Shown piece by piece: positions 45,153 to 52,736 of a stretch of DNA of 64,000 bases (position 1 is the stretch's first letter; each line of letters starts with the position of its first letter). A model generated the notes under the pieces. That model was not told where the DNA came from, did not search any database, and was given only the letters and a program-made list of their open reading frames with translations. The DNA comes from Pedococcus bigeumensis (GTDB lineage Bacteria > Actinomycetota > Actinomycetes > Actinomycetales > Dermatophilaceae): positions 186,001-250,000 of the forward strand of contig NZ_RCZM01000004.1 in the NCBI RefSeq assembly GCF_006438965.1. The letters run 5' to 3'. The translations under genes and the position numbers were made by a program.

Positions 45153-46237
45153 TGGCCAGCCTGTGGCGCGGCGTGATCCGCGAGTATGCCGACCGGTTGC
45201 CGATGCTCGAGGGTGCACCGGTGGTGACCCTCCAGGAGGGCGGGACCCCGCTCATCCCTGCCGAGCACCTGTCCGAGCTCGTCGGCGCGACTGTCTTCGT
45301 GAAGTACGAGGGCCTCAACCCGACGGCGTCGTTCAAGGACCGGGGCATGACGGCCGCGATCTCGATGGCGGCCAAGCACGGCGCCAAGGCCGTGATCTGC
45401 GCGTCGACCGGCAACACCAGCGCCAGCGCCGCGGCCTACGCCACCAAGGCCGGCATGACCTGTGCGGTGCTGGTCCCCGACGGCAAGATCGCGATGGGCA
45501 AGCTCAGCCAGGCCATCGCGCACGGCGCCACCCTCCTGCAGGTCGACGGCAACTTCGACGACTGCCTCACCCTGGCCCGCAAGCTGGCCGAGTCCTATCC
45601 CGTCGACCTGGTCAACTCGGTCAACCCGGCGCGGATCGAGGGACAGAAGACCGCCGCCTTCGAGGTGGTCGACGCCCTCGGTGACGCTCCCGACATCCAC
45701 TGCCTCCCGGTCGGCAACGCAGGCAACATCACGGCCTACTGGAAGGGCTACCGCGAGTACCACCGCGGCAGCGAAAACCCCGGCCCTGCAACGAAACTCC
45801 CGCAGATGTGGGGCTTCCAGGCGGCCGGCGCGGCTCCGATCGTCCTTGGACACCCCGTCGACGACCCGGACACGATCGCGACCGCGATCCGGATCGGCAA
45901 CCCGGCCTCGTGGAAGCAGGCCGAGGCGGCCCGCGACGAGTCCAGTGGCCGGATCGAGTCGGTCACCGACGAGCAGATCCTCATCGCCCATCGCATCCTG
46001 TCGGCCCGCGAGGGCATCTTCGTCGAGCCGGGTTCGGCGGCCTCGGTCGCCGGTCTGCTGCAGGCCGCAGAGGCCGGACACGTGCCGGCCGGTGCCACGA
46101 TCGTCTGCACCGTCACCGGGCACGGCCTCAAGGACCCGCAGTGGGCCCTGAAGAACGCCGACGGGTCCGAGGTCACCCCGACGAGGGTGCCGGTCGACGC
46201 GTTCACCGCCGCGCAGGCGCTGGGGCTGCAGGACTGA
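45152..46237 (+). CDS. thrC: Threonine synthase
   Basis: The 361-residue PLP enzyme starts at ATG 45152 in the hom stop. The PLP lysine is in [13 protein letters not shown], the serine/threonine loop is [13 protein letters not shown], and the glycine-rich phosphate loop is [15 protein letters not shown]. It converts O-phosphohomoserine to threonine. The short form without a large N-terminal domain is typical of Actinobacteria. The stop overlaps the thrB start, so hom, thrC and thrB are translationally coupled. Confidence 0.97.
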   Translation: MASLWRGVIREYADRLPMLEGAPVVTLQEGGTPLIPAEHLSELVGATVFVKYEGLNPTASFKDRGMTAAISMAAKHGAKAVICASTGNTSASAAAYATKAGMTCAVLVPDGKIAMGKLSQAIAHGATLLQVDGNFDDCLTLARKLAESYPVDLVNSVNPARIEGQKTAAFEVVDALGDAPDIHCLPVGNAGNITAYWKGYREYHRGSENPGPATKLPQMWGFQAAGAAPIVLGHPVDDPDTIATAIRIGNPASWKQAEAARDESSGRIESVTDEQILIAHRILSAREGIFVEPGSAASVAGLLQAAEAGHVPAGATIVCTVTGHGLKDPQWALKNADGSEVTPTRVPVDAFTAAQALGLQD

Positions 46238-47199
46238 TGGGCGAGCTCCTCGCTGGCAGCTCCGTGCAGGTGCGGGTGCCGGCCAGCAGCGCGAACCTCG
46301 GTCCGGGCTTCGACTCGGTGGGACTGGCGCTCGGCCTCTGGGACACCTGTGTCGCGACGATCACCGACGAGCCCGGCGTGCAGATCGACGTCGAGGGGGA
46401 GGGTGCCGACGAGGTGCCGCGCGACGCGAGCCACCTGGTCGTCCGGACGATGCTGCGGGCCTGGGAGGAGCTGGGCGTCCAGCCTGCCTCGGGGCTGCAC
46501 CTGCAGTGTCGGAACGAGGTCCCGCACGGCCGTGGGCTGGGCTCCTCTGCGACCGCCATCGTCACGGGAGTCGTTGCGGCACAAGCACTTCACGACGTAT
46601 GCCGTGGTGTCACCGACCAGCCCGACCTCACCTTCACGAACGACCTCGCCGCGCAGCTCGAGGGCCATCCGGACAACTCGTCTGCCTCGGTCTATGGCGG
46701 TCTCACCCTGTCCTGGTCGGACTCGCCCGACGGCGGCACCCAGACGCTGCGCCTCCAGCCGCACCCCGAGGTGCGCGCCCTCGTCCTCGTCCCCGGTGCG
46801 CAGCTCTCGACGGCCAAGGCGCGTTCGGTCCTGCCTACGCACATCCGGCACGGCGACGCGGCCCTCAACTCGGCCCGCGCCGCACTGCTCGTCCAGGCGA
46901 TGACGAGCCACCCTGCATACCTGCTGGCGGCCACCCGCGAGTGGCTCCACCAGGAGGCGCGCCGGGAGTCGTTCGTGGCGTCGATGGCCGTCGTCGACTC
47001 CTTGCGGAGCAACGGCCACGCGGCCGTCATCTCGGGCGCCGGACCCTCGGTGCTGGTGCTCACGACTCGTGACCACTCGGCCGACATCACGGCCCACGTG
47101 GGTGACGCGTGGCGGGTCCTCGACCCGGGCGTTCCGGCGACTGGAGCGCAGGTCAGGCACCTGACGCACGGGGGCGACAATCTGCGCAGACTGGACTGA
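46237..47199 (+). CDS. thrB: Homoserine kinase
   Basis: The start is ATG 46237 within the thrC stop; it gives a 320-residue GHMP kinase. VPASSANLGPGFDSVGLAL is the substrate-side motif, and the ATP-binding GHMP motif is PHGRGLGSSATAIVTG. HAAVISGAGPSVLVL is the third conserved motif. It phosphorylates homoserine to feed ThrC. Upstream in-frame codons are shadow sequence of thrC. It is the last gene of the threonine operon; rho follows after 210 bases. Confidence 0.96.
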   Translation: MGELLAGSSVQVRVPASSANLGPGFDSVGLALGLWDTCVATITDEPGVQIDVEGEGADEVPRDASHLVVRTMLRAWEELGVQPASGLHLQCRNEVPHGRGLGSSATAIVTGVVAAQALHDVCRGVTDQPDLTFTNDLAAQLEGHPDNSSASVYGGLTLSWSDSPDGGTQTLRLQPHPEVRALVLVPGAQLSTAKARSVLPTHIRHGDAALNSARAALLVQAMTSHPAYLLAATREWLHQEARRESFVASMAVVDSLRSNGHAAVISGAGPSVLVLTTRDHSADITAHVGDAWRVLDPGVPATGAQVRHLTHGGDNLRRLD

Positions 47200-47409
47200 C
47201 GCGAGCACGAACGGTGTTACATTGGGGACGCACTCGCAGCCGATGCCTCCTCTTGCGCATCCAGCAGCGAAATGCACCCACCACATGTCGGCGGCCTTCG
47301 TGCTGCCACGCCTCCCTGTGCTGCATGTGGCTCCATTGGTCAGCGCTGCTGACCCAAGCACCGGTCCGGAATCTGATCCCCGGCCGCAAACGAGGGGGAA
47401 GGATCCTTC
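47200..47409 (+). promoter_or_regulatory. Leader region of rho
   Basis: The 210 bases between thrB and rho contain TTACATT at 47216, a plausible -10 region, and GGGGGAAGG just before the rho GTG. An open frame of 63 codons from TTG 47222 ends inside the rho start (GTGA). About one third of its codons end in A or T, unlike genes here. I therefore read the stretch as an untranslated leader, though coupling from a leader peptide is possible. Confidence 0.45.
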
Positions 47410-49722
47410 GTGACAGACACCACCACTCTCGACACTGCGGGTTCGCAGGACGAGAAGCCGCGCCGCTCAGGCGCACTGAGCACCATGAAGGTCGCCGAGC
47501 TCCAGGGCCTGGCCGCCAGCATGGGCATCACCGGCACCGCCAAGATGCGCAAGGGTGACCTCGTCACCGCCATCAAGGACCGCCAGTCCGGAGCAGGAGC
47601 GCCGGCCCGCCGGACCGCCCCGCCGCAGGAGCGTCCGGCCCAGGCCCAGGCCGAGACGCCGGCCGCGGAGCAGCCGCAGAGCCGCACCCAGTCGGCCGAC
47701 CGCAGTGACGACCGCGCAGACGACCGTGCCGCGCAGAGCGACCGCAGCAACGACCGCACCGCGCAGCGCCGCGAGACCACGGGCGACGACCAGCAGGCCG
47801 AGCGCCCCGAGCGCGGCGACCGCCAGCAGGGGGATCGTCCGAGTCGCAACCGTGCGGACCGGGCAGCCCGCCTGCAGGCCCAGCGCCAGAACCGCGACGG
47901 CCAGGATGGCGACGCCATCCAGGACCCCGACCAACAGGACCGTGGTCAGGACCGTGGTCAGGACCGTGAGCCCCAGGGGCGCCGCACCCAGGGGCGCGGC
48001 ACCCAGGGGCGCGACGACCGTCAGCAGGGTGACCGGCAGAGCCGGGACGACCGGCAGGACGACCGCCAGAACCGCGACGACCGCGAGGACCAGGCGCAGG
48101 GTGAGCGACGTGACCGGCAGCAGGCCGAGCGTCAGCAGGGCGCCCGGCTGAACCGCGACGAGCGTCAGGGGCGGGACGACCGCCAGGACGACCGCCAGCA
48201 CCGCGACGACCGCCAGGACGACTGTGACGAGCGGAATGACCGGGGCGGCCGGCAGGGCAACGCGCAGGGCAACGCAGCCGGCCAGGGCCAGCAGGGCGGC
48301 CAGCGCGGCCAGGGCACCCAGGGCCAAGGTGCTCAGGGCAACCAGGGCCAGGGCCAGGGCCAGGGCCAGGGCCAGGGCCAGGGCCAGGGCCAGGGCCAGG
48401 GCCAGGGCCAGGGTGGTCAGCAGGACCAGCAGGGTTACGACGACGACGGTGACGGCCGGGGCGGACGTCGCCGCAACCGCAACCGCAACCGCAACCGGGA
48501 CAAGCGCGGCCAGCGCGGCGACTACGGCAGCGACTACGAGAACGAGCCGATGGTCGAGGAGGACGACGTCCTGGTGCCCGTCGCCGGCATCCTCGACGTC
48601 CTGGACAACTACGCGTTCGTTCGGACGTCCGGCTACCTCCCGGGACCGGGCGACGTCTACGTACCGCTCGGCATGGTCAAGAAGAACGGCATGCGCAAGG
48701 GCGACGCCGTCACGGGTGCCGTGAAGGCCCAGCGCGACGACTCACAGCAGAACCAGCGCCAGAAGTTCAACGCGCTGGTCCGCCTCGACACCGTCAACGG
48801 GATGACGCCGGACGACGCCCGCAAGCGCGTCGAGTTCGGCAAGCTGACCCCGCTCTACCCGCAGCAGCGGCTGCGCCTCGAGACCGAGCCGGGCATCCTC
48901 ACCACCCGGGTCATCGACCTCGTCGCCCCGATCGGCAAGGGTCAGCGTGGTCTGATCGTCGCCCCGGCCAAGGCCGGCAAGACGATGGTCATGCAGGCCA
49001 TCGCCAACGCGATCACGACGAACAACCCCGAGTGCCACCTCATGGTCGTCCTCGTGGACGAGCGTCCCGAAGAGGTCACCGACATGCAGCGGGCGGTGAA
49101 GGGGGAGGTCATCTCCTCGACCTTCGACCGACCGGCAGAGGACCACACGACGGTCGCCGAGCTCGCGATCGAGCGGGCCAAGCGGCTCGTCGAGATGGGC
49201 CACGACGTGGTGGTGCTGCTCGACTCCATCACCAAGCTGGGCCGCGCCTACAACCTCGCCGCACCGGCGAGCGGGCGCATCCTGTCCGGTGGTGTCGACT
49301 CCGCGGCGCTCTACCCGCCGAAGAAGTTCTTCGGCGCCGCGCGCAACATCGAGAACGGTGGCTCGCTGACCATCCTCGCGACGGCGCTGGTGGAGACCGG
49401 CTCGCGCATGGACGAGGTCATCTTCGAGGAGTTCAAGGGCACCGGGAACATGGAGCTCAAGCTCGACCGGGGACTGGCCAACCGCCGCATCTTCCCCGCC
49501 GTCGACATCAACAACTCGGGCACCCGCAAGGAGGAGATCCTCCTGTCGGGCGACGAGCTGAAGATCATGTGGAAGCTGCGCCGCGTCCTCGCCGCGCTCG
49601 ACCAGCAGCAGGGCATCGAGCTGTTGATCGACCGGATCAAGAAGACCAAGAGCAACATCGAGTTCCTCATGCAGGTCCAGCAGAACTCCTCGATCCGTCT
49701 CGACGACGAGGACAAGGACTGA
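47410..49722 (+). CDS. rho: Transcription termination factor Rho with a large low-complexity insertion
   Basis: The 770-residue protein starts at GTG 47410. A short Rho_N helix domain (MKVAELQGLAASMGI, about residues 25-58) is followed by about 315 residues rich in Arg, Asp, Gln and Gly, ending near 375. The RNA-binding cold-shock fold starts DDVLVPVAGILDVLDNYAF. The ATPase core has Walker A APAKAGKTMVMQ, Walker B VVLLDSITKLGRAYN and the Q/R loop GGVDSAALYPPKKFF. Escherichia coli Rho has 419 residues; high-GC Gram-positives such as Micrococcus carry comparable insertions that aid termination on structured RNA. The insertion includes a hexanucleotide array at 48342-48413. Confidence 0.97.
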   Translation: MTDTTTLDTAGSQDEKPRRSGALSTMKVAELQGLAASMGITGTAKMRKGDLVTAIKDRQSGAGAPARRTAPPQERPAQAQAETPAAEQPQSRTQSADRSDDRADDRAAQSDRSNDRTAQRRETTGDDQQAERPERGDRQQGDRPSRNRADRAARLQAQRQNRDGQDGDAIQDPDQQDRGQDRGQDREPQGRRTQGRGTQGRDDRQQGDRQSRDDRQDDRQNRDDREDQAQGERRDRQQAERQQGARLNRDERQGRDDRQDDRQHRDDRQDDCDERNDRGGRQGNAQGNAAGQGQQGGQRGQGTQGQGAQGNQGQGQGQGQGQGQGQGQGQGQGQGGQQDQQGYDDDGDGRGGRRRNRNRNRNRDKRGQRGDYGSDYENEPMVEEDDVLVPVAGILDVLDNYAFVRTSGYLPGPGDVYVPLGMVKKNGMRKGDAVTGAVKAQRDDSQQNQRQKFNALVRLDTVNGMTPDDARKRVEFGKLTPLYPQQRLRLETEPGILTTRVIDLVAPIGKGQRGLIVAPAKAGKTMVMQAIANAITTNNPECHLMVVLVDERPEEVTDMQRAVKGEVISSTFDRPAEDHTTVAELAIERAKRLVEMGHDVVVLLDSITKLGRAYNLAAPASGRILSGGVDSAALYPPKKFFGAARNIENGGSLTILATALVETGSRMDEVIFEEFKGTGNMELKLDRGLANRRIFPAVDINNSGTRKEEILLSGDELKIMWKLRRVLAALDQQQGIELLIDRIKKTKSNIEFLMQVQQNSSIRLDDEDKD
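48342..48413 (+). repeat. Twelve perfect CCAGGG hexanucleotide units inside rho
   Basis: Twelve uninterrupted 6-bp units (72 bases) encode an alternating Gln-Gly tract in the Rho insertion. A change in unit number would keep the frame. Confidence 0.95.
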
Positions 49723-49758
49723 CCGCACCACCGGCGCAACAGCCAGCCGGGGACCGAT

Positions 49759-49792
49759 CCGGGGACCGACACCAGGTGGTGTCGGTCCCCGG
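49759..49792. terminator. 34-bp near-perfect palindrome downstream of rho
   Basis: Arms 49759-49774 and 49777-49792 are perfectly complementary (16 bp) around GG. It lies 37 bases after the rho stop. No T-run follows. It probably ends the rho transcript before the receiver-HEAT-GT2-kinase cassette. Confidence 0.7.
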
Positions 49793-49852
49793 TTGCGTGC
49801 TGGACGCCTTACATTGGTACAGGTAGGACCAAGTGGATGACGATCGAGGAGA

Positions 49853-50242
49853 ATGGCAGTGACCGCGGTGGATGGAATCCGAGTGCTCGTCGCCGACGAT
49901 GATCCGGATATTCGCGACCTCGTCGAGTTCAAACTCACCCAAGCGGGGTATGCCGTGCAGGCGGTCGGGGACGGGCTCAGCGCCTGGGAGGCATTCCAGG
50001 AACAGGCGCCGTCACTGGTCATCCTCGACGTGATGATGCCCGGTCTGTCCGGCATCGACGTGCTGCGCAAGATCCGCGAGAGCGGGGCCGCCACGGTGCC
50101 GGTCCTGCTGCTCAGTGCGAAGTCCCGCGACAGCGACGTCGACACCGGGTTCGCGGTCGGAGCCGACGACTACGTCATCAAGCCGTTCAGTCCGCGAGAG
50201 CTGCTCCACCGGGTCAACGGAATCCTGGCGCGCGTCCGGTGA
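49853..50242 (+). CDS. Stand-alone response regulator receiver protein of the cassette
   Basis: The 129-residue protein starts at ATG 49853 after GAGGAG. It is one receiver domain: the acidic cluster is Asp15-Asp17 (VADDDPD), the phosphoacceptor Asp59 (VILDVMMPG), the switch Ser88 and the conserved Lys110 (YVIKPFSP). It ends within fifteen residues after the lysine, so there is no DNA-binding or enzyme output. Its stop overlaps the HEAT-repeat gene start by 4 bases, and a histidine kinase closes the cassette. I infer it takes phosphate from that kinase and acts by protein contact, perhaps on the HEAT protein or the glycosyltransferase. Confidence 0.92.
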   Translation: MAVTAVDGIRVLVADDDPDIRDLVEFKLTQAGYAVQAVGDGLSAWEAFQEQAPSLVILDVMMPGLSGIDVLRKIRESGAATVPVLLLSAKSRDSDVDTGFAVGADDYVIKPFSPRELLHRVNGILARVR

Positions 50243-51291
50243 CCGGACGCGACCTGCTCTGGGCATCCTCGGCGCTGGTCCTGCTGGCCTGTCTCGCGCT
50301 GGTGCTCCTCATCGTCCTCACCAAGGTCACGCGCACGGTGCGCGAGCGACGGACCGCGGAGCTCGTCGCGCCCCACCGGCCGCACCTGCTTGCCGTCGCC
50401 TCCGGCGAGGACGAGGGCGGGACGCACCGCGACGCCCTGATCGAGGTGGACGGCCCGGCTCGCGACGCGGTCGATGTCGTGGTCGTCGACCTGCTGGGCA
50501 AGGTGCGTGGTGCGCCGGCCGAGGAGCTCGCCTCCGTGCTGCTGGCCCATGGCGCGGTCGACCGGGCGCCCCACGACCTGCGCGACCGCAGCACCCTGAA
50601 GCGGGCTCGGGCGGCACACATCCTGGGGCTGTGCCACGTGGGCGCAGCCCTTCCACTGCTCGTGCAGGCGCTCGGCGACCCCGCTCCCGAGGTGCGCGTC
50701 GCCGCCACGCGCGCCCTCGGCCGGATCGGCGAGCCGACCGCCTCGGCTGCCCTGCTCGCCGCGGTGGGTGCCGACCGGGTGGTCCCCGCAGGGCCGGCCG
50801 CTGACGCCCTCGAGGGGATGGGCGTGGGCATCTCCGGCTCGCTGCGCGACGCGCTCTCGGCGAGCAGCCCCACGACGCGCACGGTCGCGGCATACCTCAG
50901 CGGTGAGGGCAGCTTCTCGCGGTCGCTGGACGCGCTGCGGGTCGCGCTCGCCTGCGACGACGACCCCACGGTCCGCGAGGCGGCAGCGGTCGCGCTCGGC
51001 CGGATGGGCCGCGCCGCGGACGTGGTCGCGCTCCTGCGGGAGACCGGGGCCGACCGTCCGCGCGCACTGCGTCGGGCCTGTGCGGCTGCCCTCGGCGAGC
51101 TCGGCGAACCCTCGGCCGTGGTGGGCCTCACGGCGCTGCTCGGGGACCCCGACCCGCGGCTCGCCGAGATCGCGGCCACCTCGCTGCTGCTGCTCGGGCC
51201 GGCCGGGCGCAGCGCGCTCGACTCTGCCGCGTCCAACCCGTCGGTCGAGACGGCGCGCGCCCTGGCGCGGTTGCAGGCGGGCGCGGCGTGA
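50239..51291 (+). CDS. Membrane-anchored HEAT-repeat protein
   Basis: The 350-residue protein starts at GTG 50239. Residues about 7-28 are a membrane helix (WASSALVLLACLALVLLIVL) followed by basic residues, so the rest is cytoplasmic. From about residue 115 helical repeats of about 31 residues are evident: RAAHILGLCHVGAALPLLV, PEVRVAATRALGRIGEP, VREAAAVALGRMGRAADVV and RACAAALGELGEPSAVVG. These are HEAT/PBS-type repeats, normally a protein-docking scaffold. Overlaps of 4 bases with both neighbours indicate coupled translation. A scaffold between the receiver and the glycosyltransferase is the natural inference. Confidence 0.88.
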   Translation: MTGRDLLWASSALVLLACLALVLLIVLTKVTRTVRERRTAELVAPHRPHLLAVASGEDEGGTHRDALIEVDGPARDAVDVVVVDLLGKVRGAPAEELASVLLAHGAVDRAPHDLRDRSTLKRARAAHILGLCHVGAALPLLVQALGDPAPEVRVAATRALGRIGEPTASAALLAAVGADRVVPAGPAADALEGMGVGISGSLRDALSASSPTTRTVAAYLSGEGSFSRSLDALRVALACDDDPTVREAAAVALGRMGRAADVVALLRETGADRPRALRRACAAALGELGEPSAVVGLTALLGDPDPRLAEIAATSLLLLGPAGRSALDSAASNPSVETARALARLQAGAA

Positions 51292-52736
51292 GCTGGGACG
51301 GGTTCGTCGACGGGCTGAGGACCGGCGTGGTCTGGCTGATGGACATCACGTCGGTGCCGATCCTCGTCTACTTCGCCGTCATCAACCTGTCCTACCTCCT
51401 GCTCATCGTGCTGGCCAGCATCGACTTCCGGGCCCAGCACCGTCGCCGTGAGGCGGTCGTCGAGACCTTCGGCGGCGCGCTGTCTCCCGGGGTCTCGCTC
51501 CTCGTGCCGGCCTACAACGAGGAGATGGGCATCGTCACGTCGGTGCAGGCCCTGCTCTCGCTGCGCTACCCACGGCACGAGGTGGTCGTCGTGGACGACG
51601 GCAGCTCGGACGGGACCTTCGAGCGGCTGCGTGCGGCGTTCGACCTGGTGCCGATCCCGCGGCAGATCCCGCAGGACGTGCCCGTCCGGGCCCGGATCGT
51701 CGACGTGCACGTGCCGCGGGACGGCCGGACCCGGCTCGTCCTGGTGCGCAAGGAGAACTCGGGGCGGTCCGAGGCGATCAACGTCGCGCTCAACGCCGCC
51801 ACCGAGCCGCTCGTCGCCATGATCGACGCCGACTCCATCCTCGAACCCGACGCGCTGCTCCGGGTGACCCAGCCCTTCGCCGACGACCCCATCCGGATGG
51901 TGGCCGCCGGGGGCGCCATCCGGCCGGTCAACGGCAGTCGGGTCGTGTCCGGGCGGATCGTCAAGGTCCAGATGCCGAAGCCCTGGCTGGCCCGGATCCA
52001 GGTGGTCGAGTACCTCCGTGCCTTCCTGCTCGGCCGCACCGGGTGGTCGCGGTTCGGGGCGCTGATCCTGATCAGCGGTGCGTTCGGCCTGTTCCGGCGC
52101 GATGTCGTCGTCGAGGCTGGCGGACTCGACCCCGACAGCATCGGCGAGGACTTCGAGCTCGTGCTGCGCATCCACCGCAAGCTGCATGACGAGAAGCGCG
52201 ACTACCGCGTGGGGTTCGTCCCTGAACCGGTCCTGTGGACCGAGGTCCCCTCGACCCTGGGGGTGCTGCGCAACCAGCGGCGACGCTGGCACCGCGGGCT
52301 GTGGGAGACGTTGTGGGCCTACCGCGGGATGGTGCTGCGCCCGCGCTACGGCAAGGTCGGGATGATCGCGCTGCCCTACTACTGGGTCTTCGAGCTGTTC
52401 GCCCCGCTCCTGGAGTTCTTCGGCATCATCATCGTCCCGCTGGCTCTGGTCCTCGACGTGGTCAACATCCCCTACGCGATCCTGTTCCTCTCCCTGGCTT
52501 ACGGGCTGGCGATCCTGGTGACGCTGTCGGCGATGGCGGCCGAGGAGTGGTCCTTCCACCGTCACGAGCGCTGGCGCGACCTGGGGCTGACGCTGGTGGC
52601 CTCGGTGCTGGAGAACATCGGGTACCGCCAGCTCACGGTGTGGTGGCGGCTCGAGGGCTGGTGGGCCAGCCTGCGGCGCAAGAAGCAGGTGTGGGGCGTG
52701 ATGACCCGCACCGGATTCGGCGAGGCGGGCGAGTGA
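51288..52736 (+). CDS. Processive family 2 membrane glycosyltransferase
   Basis: The 482-residue protein has an N-terminal membrane helix (about residues 22-45), a cytoplasmic GT-A domain and three or four C-terminal helices. The motifs are those of processive enzymes such as cellulose, hyaluronan and PNAG synthases: VPAYNEE, VVVVDDGSSDGT, the DxD-type MIDADSIL, the catalytic acidic GEDFELVLR and the QxxRW-type NQRRRWHRG. It should polymerise a sugar on the inner face and may extrude the chain. No PilZ domain, deacetylase or secretion partner is present nearby. Control by the receiver, HEAT protein and kinase of the same operon is inference. Confidence 0.92.
   Translation: MSWDGFVDGLRTGVVWLMDITSVPILVYFAVINLSYLLLIVLASIDFRAQHRRREAVVETFGGALSPGVSLLVPAYNEEMGIVTSVQALLSLRYPRHEVVVVDDGSSDGTFERLRAAFDLVPIPRQIPQDVPVRARIVDVHVPRDGRTRLVLVRKENSGRSEAINVALNAATEPLVAMIDADSILEPDALLRVTQPFADDPIRMVAAGGAIRPVNGSRVVSGRIVKVQMPKPWLARIQVVEYLRAFLLGRTGWSRFGALILISGAFGLFRRDVVVEAGGLDPDSIGEDFELVLRIHRKLHDEKRDYRVGFVPEPVLWTEVPSTLGVLRNQRRRWHRGLWETLWAYRGMVLRPRYGKVGMIALPYYWVFELFAPLLEFFGIIIVPLALVLDVVNIPYAILFLSLAYGLAILVTLSAMAAEEWSFHRHERWRDLGLTLVASVLENIGYRQLTVWWRLEGWWASLRRKKQVWGVMTRTGFGEAGE

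Noticed and set aside
42924-45218. A 764-codon open frame antisense to lysA and hom
   Set aside because: Same reason; no domain or ribosome site supports it.
47222-47413. A 63-residue leader peptide for rho
   Set aside because: Third-position composition does not fit coding sequence here, so it is described as a leader region instead of a gene.
47870-48300. A possible CRISPR-like or tandem array in the rho insertion
   Set aside because: The repeats are short, imperfect and in frame with Arg/Asp/Gln codons; they are protein low complexity, not spacers and repeats.
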